This document shows, piece by piece, positions 16,557 through 24,515 of a stretch of DNA of 64,000 nt. The stretch is from Agromyces bracchium. Its GTDB lineage: Bacteria > Actinomycetota > Actinomycetes > Actinomycetales > Microbacteriaceae. Under the pieces are notes generated by a model that saw only the letters and a program-made list of their open reading frames with translations, had not been told where the DNA came from and searched no databases. The DNA lies in contig NZ_WMLB01000025.1 in the NCBI RefSeq assembly GCF_009709675.1, positions 248,001 through 312,000 on the forward strand, in the 5' to 3' direction. The position numbers and the translations under genes are program-made. The stretch's first letter is position 1, and each line of letters opens with the position of its first letter.

Positions 16557-17942
16557 CTACGTCCGTGGATCAGTGTCGGCAAGCGCCGCCAACTCGCCGA
16601 TCCGGACCGGCGCGAGCACGGGCCGGCGGTCGAACCCGACGGATGCCGCGGCTCCGCCCGACTCGGCGACGATCGCCTCGACGGCCCGGCCGCACGTGCG
16701 CCCCTGGCAGGGGCCGAGCCCCGCGCGCGTCGCGAGCCGCATGGCGCGGAGCGGCACGTCGGCGCGCTCCGCGACCGCCCGCCGGGTGACGGCCTCGCAG
16801 CGGCACACGATCGTGTCGTCGTCGAGCCACGATGTCCAGCCGGGTCGGATGCCGTGCGCGCGCTCGAGGCGCGTCGCGAACGCGTGCGTCCGCCGCCTCG
16901 CGGCCACCGGACCACGGAGCCGCGGATCGTCGAGCGCACCGCCCGCCGCGACGAACCCCGCGACGGCGCCCTCGGCGAGCGCGGCATCCGCACCGCCGAT
17001 CCCGGTGACCTCACCTGCGGCGAACACCCCGGCGACGCTCGTACGCTGCGCGTCGTCCACTGCGACGAACCGCCCGCGATGATCGCCGTCGATCGCGCAT
17101 CCGAGCGCGAGTGCGGCCTCGAGCCGGGGCGTGAAGCCGTGGCCGAGGGCCACGGCGTCGCACGCGACCTCGCGCTCGGTTCCCGGCATCGGCCGCCAGT
17201 CGGCGTCGAGCCGGGCCACGACGACCCCCTCCACCCGGTCGCGCCCCAGCACGCGCACGACGGCGCTTCCGGTCCGGTACGGGATCCGGTGGCGGGCGAG
17301 CGCGCCGACGTACCCGACGAACTCCCCCGCCTTGCCCGCGAGCTCCCACGGCCGCGGCAGCCACCCGCCGGCGAGCGCCGGCATGCGGGACGTCTCGTGC
17401 ACGCCGACCACGTGCGATCCGACGAGCGCGAGCGAGTGCGCGACGGGGAGCAGGAACGGCCCCGACCCGCTCACGACCGTGCGCCGCCCGACGGCGACGC
17501 CGTCGCGCTTCGCGAGCGCCTGCGCGGCGCCGGCCGTGGTGACGCCCGGCAGCGTCCAGCCGGGGACGGGCAGCGCGAGGTCGTGCGCGCCCGTGGCGAC
17601 GACGACCGCGTCCGCGTCGACGTCGATCGCGCTCCGCCCGTCGCCGTCGGCGTCGCCGACCACGGCTCGCAGCCGGACCCCGTCGACGGATGCCTCGGCC
17701 GACCACACGCTCGCGCCGACGAGCACCTGCGCGCCGCCGCCGGCCAGCGCGCCGCGGAGTCGCTCGAACCGGTGCCATGCGTGCTGGAGGCGGGGGTCGG
17801 TGAGGCGCTCGTGATGCCGCCAGAACTGGCCGCCGAGCCGGTCGCCCTCGTCGATGAGGCTGACCCGTGCGCCGGCGGCGAGGGCGCCCTGCGCGGCCGC
17901 GAGGCCGGCCGGTCCGCCGCCGAGGATCGCGACGTGCCTCAC
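16557..17942 (-). CDS. NAD(P)/FAD-dependent oxidoreductase subunit, HcnB-like (D-hydroxyproline dehydrogenase component)
   Basis: A 461-residue flavoprotein resembling HcnB/OoxA. It has an N-terminal FAD loop (VAILGGGPAGLAAAQGAL), VVVATGAHDLALPVPGWTLPG, a second nucleotide loop near VVSGSGPFLLPVAHSLA, and a C-terminal BFD-like cluster site (CRCEAVTRRAV and GPCQGRTCGRA). With the small ferredoxin-like protein and the glycine-oxidase-like subunit upstream it makes the three-part dehydrogenase found in hydroxyproline, octopine/nopaline and HCN systems. The pathway neighbours point to cis-4-hydroxy-D-proline oxidation. The GTG start at 17942 overlaps the previous stop. Confidence 0.87.
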   Translation of the reverse strand: MRHVAILGGGPAGLAAAQGALAAGARVSLIDEGDRLGGQFWRHHERLTDPRLQHAWHRFERLRGALAGGGAQVLVGASVWSAEASVDGVRLRAVVGDADGDGRSAIDVDADAVVVATGAHDLALPVPGWTLPGVTTAGAAQALAKRDGVAVGRRTVVSGSGPFLLPVAHSLALVGSHVVGVHETSRMPALAGGWLPRPWELAGKAGEFVGYVGALARHRIPYRTGSAVVRVLGRDRVEGVVVARLDADWRPMPGTEREVACDAVALGHGFTPRLEAALALGCAIDGDHRGRFVAVDDAQRTSVAGVFAAGEVTGIGGADAALAEGAVAGFVAAGGALDDPRLRGPVAARRRTHAFATRLERAHGIRPGWTSWLDDDTIVCRCEAVTRRAVAERADVPLRAMRLATRAGLGPCQGRTCGRAVEAIVAESGGAAASVGFDRRPVLAPVRIGELAALADTDPRT

Positions 17943-18181
17943 GGCCGCACCTCCCGCTCGACACGGTCGCCGTCGACGGCCTCGCGGCGGCACGCGCGGA
18001 CCCCTTCGACGCCGTTGACGCTCACGAGGCAGTCGTGGCACACGCCGATGCCGCAGAACACGCCCCGCCCTCCGGTCTGCGCCGTGCGCCAGGCGGTGCG
18101 GCCGGCACCGACGAGCACCCCCGCGATGGTCTGGCCCTCGCGCCCCTGCACGGGCTCGCCGTCGACGGTGATGCGGATCAT
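17939..18181 (-). CDS. Small (2Fe-2S)-binding subunit, HcnA-like
   Basis: An 80-residue ferredoxin-fold protein. The plant-type cluster ligands appear in GVFCGIGVCHDCLVSVNG (C-x4-C-x2-C), with the fourth Cys in GVRACRREA. Such Fer2_4 proteins are the gamma subunit of HcnABC-type amino-acid dehydrogenases and shuttle electrons from the FAD subunit to a quinone or another acceptor. ATG at 18181 overlaps the stop of the FAD subunit by 4 bases, and the stop overlaps the GTG of the HcnB-like gene, so the three subunits are probably coupled. Confidence 0.88.
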   Translation of the reverse strand: MIRITVDGEPVQGREGQTIAGVLVGAGRTAWRTAQTGGRGVFCGIGVCHDCLVSVNGVEGVRACRREAVDGDRVEREVRP

Positions 18182-19335
18182 GCGGTCTCCCGGAGGCCGC
18201 GCCGGCTCGGCAGGAACGGCCTCGGATCGAGGGCGGTCGGGGTGCCGAGCACGGCGTGCGCGACGAGTTCGGCGGTGGCCGGGGCGAGCCCGATGCCCGC
18301 ACCCTCGTGGCCGGTCGCGTGCACGAGCCCCGCGACCTCCGGATCTGGGCCGATCACCGGGAGGTGGTCGGGTGCGTACGGGCGGAACCCGAAATAGCTG
18401 CGCAGCAGGGTGGTGTGCTCGAGGAACGGGAAGAGGCGGACGGCCTTGGCCGCCATCGCCGCCGCGGGTGCGACGCCCGTCCGTTCGTCGAACCCGACGC
18501 GCTCGCGGCTCGACCCGATGAGCACGGTTCCGCCGGGCGTCGACTCGACGACGGTGGAGGTCTGCAGGGCGGCGTCGCCCGACCCGACCGCGCCCACGTA
18601 GTCGCTGTCGTACACCTTGTGGAACACGCGCTGCGGCATCGGCGTCGTGACGAGGATCACGCCCCGCCGCGGACGGATGTCGAGGCGCGCGCCGAGGCGC
18701 GCCGCGACCTCGCCCGACCAGGGCCCGGCGCAGTCCACCACCACGTCGGCCGCGATCGGGCCCGCCGTCGTGCGCACGCCGGCGAGCCGGCCCGGCCGCC
18801 CGAGCCCGCCCGTGACCTCGGCGATCACCAGTCGCGCGCCATGACGGAGCGCCGTCGCGAGCAGCGCCTGCGTCGCGTTCGACGGCTGCACCTGGGCGTC
18901 GTCGGGGTAGCGGATGGCCCGGGCGACCTCGGGCGACAGGAACGGTTCCGCGATCGCGAGCGCGGCGGCATCCATCGCCTCGGCGCGGATGCCCGTCGCC
19001 CGCTGCGCGTCGGCGAACCGCTCGAGCGCGGCCTCGCCCCCGGCGAACGCGACGACGATGCCGCCCTTCGCCTCGAACTCGGTCGCGGGCTGCCCGGCGG
19101 GCCGGTCGGCGTCGAGCCGCTCCGCGAGGTCGCGCCACATCGCGTTCGATGCGATCGCGAGGTCGGCCTCGGGGCCGGGCGCCTTGTCGCTGACCAGGAG
19201 GTTCCCCTCGCAGCGACTCGACGTCTCGCCCGCGACGCCGACCCGATCGACGACCACGACCTCGGCACCGCGCTCCGCGAGGGCGAGCGCGCACGCGGCA
19301 CCCATGATGCCCGCCCCGATGACCACCACCCGCAC
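18178..19335 (-). CDS. FAD-dependent D-amino-acid dehydrogenase subunit, HcnC-like (DAO family)
   Basis: A 385-residue DAO-family flavoprotein, probably the catalytic subunit that oxidises cis-4-hydroxy-D-proline to the pyrroline. It shows the N-terminal Rossmann loop VVVIGAGIMGAACALALAERG, the middle ADVVVDCAGPWSGEVAARLG, and the C-terminal FGFRPYAPDHLPVIGPDPE and ATGHEGAGIGLAPATAELVA, all typical of glycine-oxidase/HcnC relatives. It follows the GntR gene by 8 bases and overlaps the ferredoxin-like gene. Substrate is inferred from the epimerase and DapA-family neighbours. Confidence 0.88.
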   Translation of the reverse strand: MRVVVIGAGIMGAACALALAERGAEVVVVDRVGVAGETSSRCEGNLLVSDKAPGPEADLAIASNAMWRDLAERLDADRPAGQPATEFEAKGGIVVAFAGGEAALERFADAQRATGIRAEAMDAAALAIAEPFLSPEVARAIRYPDDAQVQPSNATQALLATALRHGARLVIAEVTGGLGRPGRLAGVRTTAGPIAADVVVDCAGPWSGEVAARLGARLDIRPRRGVILVTTPMPQRVFHKVYDSDYVGAVGSGDAALQTSTVVESTPGGTVLIGSSRERVGFDERTGVAPAAAMAAKAVRLFPFLEHTTLLRSYFGFRPYAPDHLPVIGPDPEVAGLVHATGHEGAGIGLAPATAELVAHAVLGTPTALDPRPFLPSRRGLRETA

Positions 19336-19343
19336 GCGTCGCC

Positions 19344-20006
19344 TCAGTCCTCGCGCTCGCCGCTCCAGATGCCGCCCACATGGCCGATGTGGCGCGACAT
19401 CAGGTCGGCGGCGGCATCGCCGCGACCGTCGACGAGCAATCCGACGAGCTCGGCGTGCTCGAGCGCCGACTCGGTGAGCGCACCCGACTCGGCGAGTTCG
19501 ACGAGGCCGGTCAGGCGCGTCTGCCTGCGCAGCTCCCCCACGACGTCGACGAGGAATCGGTTGCCCGTGAGCTCGAGCAGCGTCAGGTGGAACGTCGTGT
19601 CGGCCTCGAGGTAGTCCTGGAAGCGCCCCTCCTCGCCCGCGCGGACGATCTCGGCGGCGAGGTCCAGGAGCCGGGACGCCGTCTCATCGGGCACGTGCCC
19701 CGCAAGGGAGCGCATCGGCGGCACCTCGAGCAGGCGACGCACCTCGCGGAGCTGGCGGACCTCGTCGAGCGAGACCTCCGTCACGCGGAATCCGCGATTC
19801 CGCATCGGCGCGAGGAACCCTCGCCGGGCGAGGTCGAGCATCGCCTCGCGGACGGGCGTGGCGCTCACGCCGAACTCCGCCGCCATCGTGGGCACGGTGA
19901 GCACCTCGCCCGGTGCGACCTCCCCGGAGACGATCCGCGAGGAGAGCGCACGCTCGACCTGTTCGCGCAGGCTCGCGACCTCGAGCAGTCGCGACGGGTC
20001 ACCCAT
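19344..20006 (-). CDS. GntR-family (FadR/FCD) transcriptional regulator
   Basis: A 220-residue regulator with an N-terminal winged helix (LTVPTMAAEFGVSATPVREAMLDLARRG, residues about 38-65) and a C-terminal FCD ligand domain with the usual metal-site residues in EADTTFH, ALEHAEL and SRHIGHVGG. It heads the operon with the three dehydrogenase genes and so probably controls hydroxyproline catabolism, with a pathway intermediate as ligand. A motif 11-22 bases before its ATG recurs before the DapA-family gene, which suggests autoregulation and control of both operons. Confidence 0.93.
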   Translation of the reverse strand: MGDPSRLLEVASLREQVERALSSRIVSGEVAPGEVLTVPTMAAEFGVSATPVREAMLDLARRGFLAPMRNRGFRVTEVSLDEVRQLREVRRLLEVPPMRSLAGHVPDETASRLLDLAAEIVRAGEEGRFQDYLEADTTFHLTLLELTGNRFLVDVVGELRRQTRLTGLVELAESGALTESALEHAELVGLLVDGRGDAAADLMSRHIGHVGGIWSGERED

Positions 20007-20016
20007 GGGGACGCCG

Positions 20017-20028
20017 GTGATATGTCAT
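20017..20028. promoter_or_regulatory. Candidate GntR operator, site 2
   Basis: GTGATATGTCAT begins 11 bases upstream of the GntR ATG. On the minus strand it reads ATGACATATCAC, an imperfect palindrome sharing TGACATATYAC with site 1 at 16542-16553. It would overlap the promoter or leader of the regulator's own operon. Confidence 0.5.
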
Positions 20029-20156
20029 GCATTACAGGCTAGCCCGCGCGTGGCCGCAACGACAGGACGATTCCGAGGTGCCGCCCGACCCTCCCGCGCG
20101 CGACACCGCGTGTCATGATTGCCCTGCGCCCCCGGGCGCAGGGACGGGGGTGCCGC

Positions 20157-21326
20157 ATGGGGATCGAGTTCGCGCGATCCGAACGCTCGACCGTGGGCAT
20201 CGAGTGGGAGCTCGCGATCGTCGACCGGTCGACCGGTGAGCTGGCCTCGGTGGGCGACCGCGTGCTCGCCGAGCTCGACGGCACCGACGGGACGCCGCAT
20301 CCGTTCATCACCTCGGAACTCCTGACCAACACGGTCGAGCTCGTCAGCGGCGTCCACACCGACGTCGCCGGCGCCGTCGACGACCTCACCGGACAGGTCG
20401 CCGAGGTGCGCGCCGTGCTCGACCGCCTCGGCGAGTACGAGCTGATGTGCAGCGGGTCGCACCCGTTCAGCCGCTGGTACGACCAGCGCCTCACCGACAA
20501 GCCGCGCTATCGCAAGCTCATCGAGCGCACGCGCTGGTGGGGCCGCAACATGATGATCTGGGGCATCCACGTGCACGTCGGGATCGAGGAGCGCGACAAG
20601 GCGCTGCCGATCCTCGACGGCCTGCTCGCCTACGTCCCTCACCTGCAGGCACTGTCGGCCTCGAGCCCGTTCTGGGCGGGCGTCGAGACGGGCTACGCCT
20701 CGAACCGGGCGTTGATGTTCCAGCAGCTGCCGACCGCCGGGCTGCCCTACCAGCTGCCCGACTGGGGGGCGTACGAACGCTACGTCGACGACCTCGTCCG
20801 CACGGGCGTCATCGAGGACCACACCGAGGTGCGCTGGGACATCCGCCCCTCGCCGCGCTGGGGCACGGTCGAGGTGCGCGTCTGCGACGGCGTGTCGTCG
20901 GCCGACGAGATCGGCGCGATCGCCGCCCTCATCCAGTGCCTGGTCGAGTGGATGTCGACGCGGCTCGACGACGGCGAGACGCTGCCGGTCATGCAGCCCT
21001 GGTACGTGCGCGAGAACAAGTGGCGCGCGGCCCGCTACGGCATGCACGCCGAGATCATCACGGATGCCGCGGGCAACCAGCGCCCCGTCACCGACGCGCT
21101 CCGCGACCTGCTCGTGACGCTCGCGCCGGTGGCCGAACGCCTCGGCTGCGCGGTCGAGCTGCAGCGCATCCGCCGCACGCTCGACGAGGGCGCCGGGTAC
21201 CAGCGCCAGCTGAAGGTCGCCGAGCAGCACGGCGGCGACCTGACCGCGGTCGTCGCGCACCTCGCGCGCGAACTCCGCGAGGGCACGCACCCGCGAGGCG
21301 CATCCGGCGCGGGCTCGGACGACTGA
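20157..21326 (+). CDS. YbdK-type carboxylate-amine ligase (glutamate-cysteine ligase family 2)
   Basis: A 389-residue GCS2-family ATP-dependent ligase. TVGIEWELAIVD near the N terminus, NTVELVSGVH, SGSHPFSRWYDQ, WGIHVHVGI and TVEVRVCD are family motifs that build the Mg-ATP and glutamate sites. Family members have weak gamma-glutamyl-cysteine synthetase activity and the real substrate is often unknown. The ATG at 20157 follows GGGACGGGGG; homology begins a few residues later, which excludes the upstream start at 20115. It stands alone, divergent from the GntR operon. Confidence 0.88.
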   Translation: MGIEFARSERSTVGIEWELAIVDRSTGELASVGDRVLAELDGTDGTPHPFITSELLTNTVELVSGVHTDVAGAVDDLTGQVAEVRAVLDRLGEYELMCSGSHPFSRWYDQRLTDKPRYRKLIERTRWWGRNMMIWGIHVHVGIEERDKALPILDGLLAYVPHLQALSASSPFWAGVETGYASNRALMFQQLPTAGLPYQLPDWGAYERYVDDLVRTGVIEDHTEVRWDIRPSPRWGTVEVRVCDGVSSADEIGAIAALIQCLVEWMSTRLDDGETLPVMQPWYVRENKWRAARYGMHAEIITDAAGNQRPVTDALRDLLVTLAPVAERLGCAVELQRIRRTLDEGAGYQRQLKVAEQHGGDLTAVVAHLARELREGTHPRGASGAGSDD

Positions 21327-21332
21327 CGCCCG

Positions 21333-22766
21333 TTACTCGGGGATCCGCCGCGTCCGGATGAGCTCCGCGAACCAGCGCGCGCTCGCCTTCGGCAGCCGCT
21401 CGAGCGTGTCGTAGTCGACGCGCACGATGCCGAACCGCTTGGAGTAGCCGTAGCCCCACTCGAAGTTGTCCATGAGCGACCACACCTGATAGCCGCGCAA
21501 GTCGACACCGCGCGCCATCGCGCGGTGCGCGGCCGTGAAGTGCCGCCGCAGGTAGTCGATGCGGTCGAGGTCGCGCACCTCGGGGCCGTCGGGGCCCTCG
21601 GTCACGACGTCGTCGAACGCGGCGCCGTTCTCGGTGATCATGAGCGGCACCTCGGGGTACGCGCCGTGCAGCGCGATCAGCAGGTCCTCCAGCCCGGACG
21701 GGTCGATGTTCCAGCCCATCGCCGTGTACGGCCCCGGCTGCTCGAGGAACTCGACGTGCTGCGAGCCGGGCCACGGGGTGCCGCCCATGTCCTTGTGGCC
21801 GTCGGCGTTCACGCGCGGCGAGACTCCGTCCCACATCCGCACGGTCACGGTCGAGTAGTAGTTCACGCCGAGCAGGTCGATCGGCTGGGCGATGAGCTCG
21901 GTGTCGCCCGGCTTGACGAACGACCAGTCGGTGACCTCGGCGGTGTCCTCGATGACATCCGCGGGGTACCCGTCGCCGAAGAGCGGTCCGAGGAAGACGC
22001 GGTTTGCGAGCCCGTCGATGCGGCGGGCCGCCTCGTGCCCGGTCTCACCGGACGGGCGGATCACGTGCAGGTTGAGCGTGATCGAGAAGCCCGGGTCGTT
22101 CGTCACGACCTCCCGCAGCGCGGAGACGGCGAGGCCGTGCGCGAGGTTCAGGTGGTGCACCGCGGCCAGCGCCTTCGCGCCGTCCATGAGCCCGGGCGCG
22201 TGGGCGCCCGAGCCGTAGCCGAGGTACGCCGAGCACCACGGTTCGTTGAGCGTCGTCCACACGGCGACGCGGTCGCCGAGCCGCTCCCCCAGGATCCGCG
22301 CGTAGTCGGCGAACGCCTCGGCGGTCGCGCGGTTGGTCCAGCCGCCCTCATCCTCCAGCGCCTGCGGCAGGTCCCAGTGGTAGAGCGTCGCGATGGGGCG
22401 GATGCCTCGGGCGATGAGCCCGTCGACGAGGGCCTCGTAGAACGCCAGCCCGGCCTCGTTCGCCGGCCCGCGCCCGGTCGGCTGGATCCGCGGCCACGCG
22501 ATCGAGAACCGGTACGCCTCGAGCCCGAGTTCGGCCATGAGGTCGAGGTCGGACTCCCACCGGTGGTAGTGGTCGCACGCGACATCCCCCGTGTCGCCGT
22601 TCCAGACCTTGCCGGGCGTGTGACTGAAGGTGTCCCAGATGGACGGCCCTCGGCCGTCCTCCGTCGCCGCACCTTCGATCTGGTACGACGCGGTCGCCGA
22701 TCCGAGCAGGAAGTCGGGTGCGAACTCGAGACCCGAGTCGCGGTAGTCGGAGGTGCCCTGAGACAC
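21333..22766 (-). CDS. Glycoside hydrolase family 1 beta-glucosidase
   Basis: A 477-residue intracellular retaining glycosidase acting on beta-glucosides or related disaccharides. GH1 marks are the N-terminal [30 protein letters not shown] with the acid/base Glu, and [13 protein letters not shown] with the nucleophile Glu, followed by [18 protein letters not shown]. No signal peptide. The GTG at 22766 is preceded by GGGGAG with 8-base spacing and matches where homology begins; the frame is open to 22850 without similarity. Its promoter region is shared with the divergent repeat-protein gene. Confidence 0.95.
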   Translation of the reverse strand: MSQGTSDYRDSGLEFAPDFLLGSATASYQIEGAATEDGRGPSIWDTFSHTPGKVWNGDTGDVACDHYHRWESDLDLMAELGLEAYRFSIAWPRIQPTGRGPANEAGLAFYEALVDGLIARGIRPIATLYHWDLPQALEDEGGWTNRATAEAFADYARILGERLGDRVAVWTTLNEPWCSAYLGYGSGAHAPGLMDGAKALAAVHHLNLAHGLAVSALREVVTNDPGFSITLNLHVIRPSGETGHEAARRIDGLANRVFLGPLFGDGYPADVIEDTAEVTDWSFVKPGDTELIAQPIDLLGVNYYSTVTVRMWDGVSPRVNADGHKDMGGTPWPGSQHVEFLEQPGPYTAMGWNIDPSGLEDLLIALHGAYPEVPLMITENGAAFDDVVTEGPDGPEVRDLDRIDYLRRHFTAAHRAMARGVDLRGYQVWSLMDNFEWGYGYSKRFGIVRVDYDTLERLPKASARWFAELIRTRRIPE

Positions 22767-22864
22767 GATGTCGCTCCCCTCGGACGGCGTCGACCGGCGG
22801 TGTCCGGTGCGCCGCCTCCAGCGTAGTCGTCGTCTCGATCTCGTTCGCATCTCGATCCGGCGGA

Positions 22865-22877
22865 AGCGGATACCGCT
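22865..22877. promoter_or_regulatory. Palindrome in the divergent GH1 / repeat-protein promoter region
   Basis: AGCGG-ATA-CCGCT is a perfect 5-bp inverted repeat in the 187-base intergenic region. A TAGAGT box (22894-22899) that could be the -10 for the gene at 22954 lies 16 bases downstream. It could be an operator for either gene. Only the sequence is certain. Confidence 0.3.
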
Positions 22878-22953
22878 GTCCGTGTGCGTCCCTTAGAGTT
22901 CGCTGTGACCGTGCATACCCGACACGGCCAGACCCGATCAAGGAGCTCCCTGC

Positions 22954-24408
22954 ATGAAGCACCGTCGCATCGTTGCGATGCTCGCAGCGGTGGGCGCAGT
23001 CGCCGCTGCCCTCACCGTGGGCGCGACGCCCGCCGTCGCCGCCACCGCCCCCGGAAGCTGGTACTACCTGACCAACGGCACCACCGGTGGTGAGGCCGAC
23101 ATCACCTTCGCCTACGGCAAGCCCGACGACGTCGTGCTCGTCGGCGACTGGAACGGCGACGCCACCGACACGCTCGGCGTCCGCCGCGGCAACCAGTACT
23201 ACCTCACCAACGGCACCACCGGCGGCACCGCCGACATCACCTTCGCCTACGGCCGCTCGACCGACGTCGTGCTCGTGGGCGACTGGGACGGCGACGGGAC
23301 CGACACCCTCGGCGTCCGCCGCGGCAACCAGTACTACCTCACCAACGGCACCACCGGGGGCGCCGCCGACATCACCTTCGCCTACGGCAAGGCCGACGAC
23401 GTCGTCCTCGTCGGGGACTGGGACGGCGACGGCAAGGACACGCTCGGCGTGCGCCGCGCGAGCAACTACTACCTGACCAACGGCACCACCGGCGGCCAGG
23501 CCGACATCACGTTCGCGTACGGCAAGGCGGCCGACGTCGTGCTCGTCGGCGACTGGAACGGCGACGCCACCGACACGCTCGGCGTGCGACGCGGCAGCAG
23601 CTACTACCTCACCAACGGCACCACGGGCGGCGCCGCCGACATCACCTTCGCGTACGGCAAGGCCGACGACGTCGTCCTGATCGGCGACTGGAACGGCGAC
23701 GGCACCAGCACGCTCGGCGTGCGCCGCGCGACGAGCCCGACGCTGAAGATCCCCGCCGTCCCGGCCGGGGAGCTCGGGTGGGCCTTCGCCGTCCCCGGCG
23801 AGGTCCAGCCCGCCCTCTACAAGTCGACCAACGCGACCAAGGACTGCGTGTGGTGGACCGAGGACGCCGCCGAGAACGAGATCGGCTACGGCTTCGGCTA
23901 CGGCACGGGCCGCTCGGCCTACGCCCAGATCGGCTCGGACGCGTCGTGGTTCCTCGAGAAGGCCGAGTGCGGCACGTGGACCGAGGCACGCTCGAGCGAC
24001 CCCAAGAAGCTCGCGACGACGTTCGGCGACGGCCAGTACCGCGTCGGCATCGACATCCGCTCGGGCATCTACGGGACGACCGTGCCCGCGAACGCCGAGT
24101 ACTGCTACATCGCGTCGCTCAAGGACTTCCGTGGAGTCGACGCGACGAGCATCCTCGGGAACTACTGGGGCACGCCGGGCGAGACGATCTACTGGGACGT
24201 CTACTCGACCGACAAGGGCTTCGAGACCGACGGCTGCGGAACCTGGACCAAGGTCGCCGAGTCCGGCGCCTGGGGTTCCGCCGGCGCCTTCGCTCCGTCC
24301 GCCGACGGCTCGTTCGCTCCGTCCTCCGATGAGGTCGGCGCGTTCGACCTCCGCGGCTCGACCCCGCTGCAGCCGCGGCCGACGGCGGAGCTGCCCGCGA
24401 TCGACTGA
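22954..24408 (+). CDS. Secreted FG-GAP-like repeat protein, paralogue 1 of 3
   Basis: A 484-residue exported protein. Residues 1-30 are a signal peptide (KHRRIVAM, hydrophobic core, TPAVAA cleavage site). Residues 35-259 are five tandem 45-residue repeats, each YYLTNGTTGG...FAYG...DVVLVGDWNGDGTDTLGVRR; the DxDGDG-type loop suggests Ca2+ binding and a beta-propeller-like fold. Residues 260-440 hold two related lobes, each with spaced Cys and ending CGTWTEA or GCGTWTKV; the second begins YRVGIDIRSGIYG. A 40-residue Ser/Ala/Pro-rich tail follows. No sorting signal or catalytic motif. Ligand or function unknown; it is the most divergent of the three. Confidence 0.85.
   Translation: MKHRRIVAMLAAVGAVAAALTVGATPAVAATAPGSWYYLTNGTTGGEADITFAYGKPDDVVLVGDWNGDATDTLGVRRGNQYYLTNGTTGGTADITFAYGRSTDVVLVGDWDGDGTDTLGVRRGNQYYLTNGTTGGAADITFAYGKADDVVLVGDWDGDGKDTLGVRRASNYYLTNGTTGGQADITFAYGKAADVVLVGDWNGDATDTLGVRRGSSYYLTNGTTGGAADITFAYGKADDVVLIGDWNGDGTSTLGVRRATSPTLKIPAVPAGELGWAFAVPGEVQPALYKSTNATKDCVWWTEDAAENEIGYGFGYGTGRSAYAQIGSDASWFLEKAECGTWTEARSSDPKKLATTFGDGQYRVGIDIRSGIYGTTVPANAEYCYIASLKDFRGVDATSILGNYWGTPGETIYWDVYSTDKGFETDGCGTWTKVAESGAWGSAGAFAPSADGSFAPSSDEVGAFDLRGSTPLQPRPTAELPAID
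23056..23730 (+). repeat. Five 135-bp in-frame tandem repeats (paralogue 1)
   Basis: Five consecutive 135-bp units encoding 45 residues each. Long stretches are nearly identical between units (for example TACTACCTSACCAACGGC and GTCGGCGACTGG). The homogeneity suggests recent duplication or gene conversion. Confidence 0.85.
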
Positions 24409-24423
24409 TCGCTGACGCTCCAC

Positions 24424-24455
24424 GGGGTCCCGGCGCGGTCACGCGCCGGGACCCC
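24424..24455 (+). terminator. Strong hairpin terminator after paralogue 1
   Basis: GGGGTCCCGGCGCG (24424-24437) pairs perfectly with CGCGCCGGGACCCC (24442-24455) around GTCA, 15 bases after the stop and followed by TTCC. A 14-bp perfect stem is the strongest terminator candidate in the window. It implies that paralogues 2 and 3 have their own promoter or depend on read-through. Confidence 0.8.
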
Positions 24456-24515
24456 TTCCGTCACCGCACGCCTCGTTCGCGATCCGCGAACCCGAGACCC
24501 TCGAAAGAGCCCCGC

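Noticed and set aside
16557-19335. Hydrogen cyanide synthase (hcnABC)
   Set aside because: The subunits resemble Hcn proteins, but an epimerase, a DapA-family deaminase and the shared operator point to hydroxyproline oxidation.
22767-22850. N-terminal extension of the GH1 enzyme starting at 22850
   Set aside because: The extra 28 residues are Arg-rich with no family similarity, and a good ribosome-binding site precedes the GTG at 22766.
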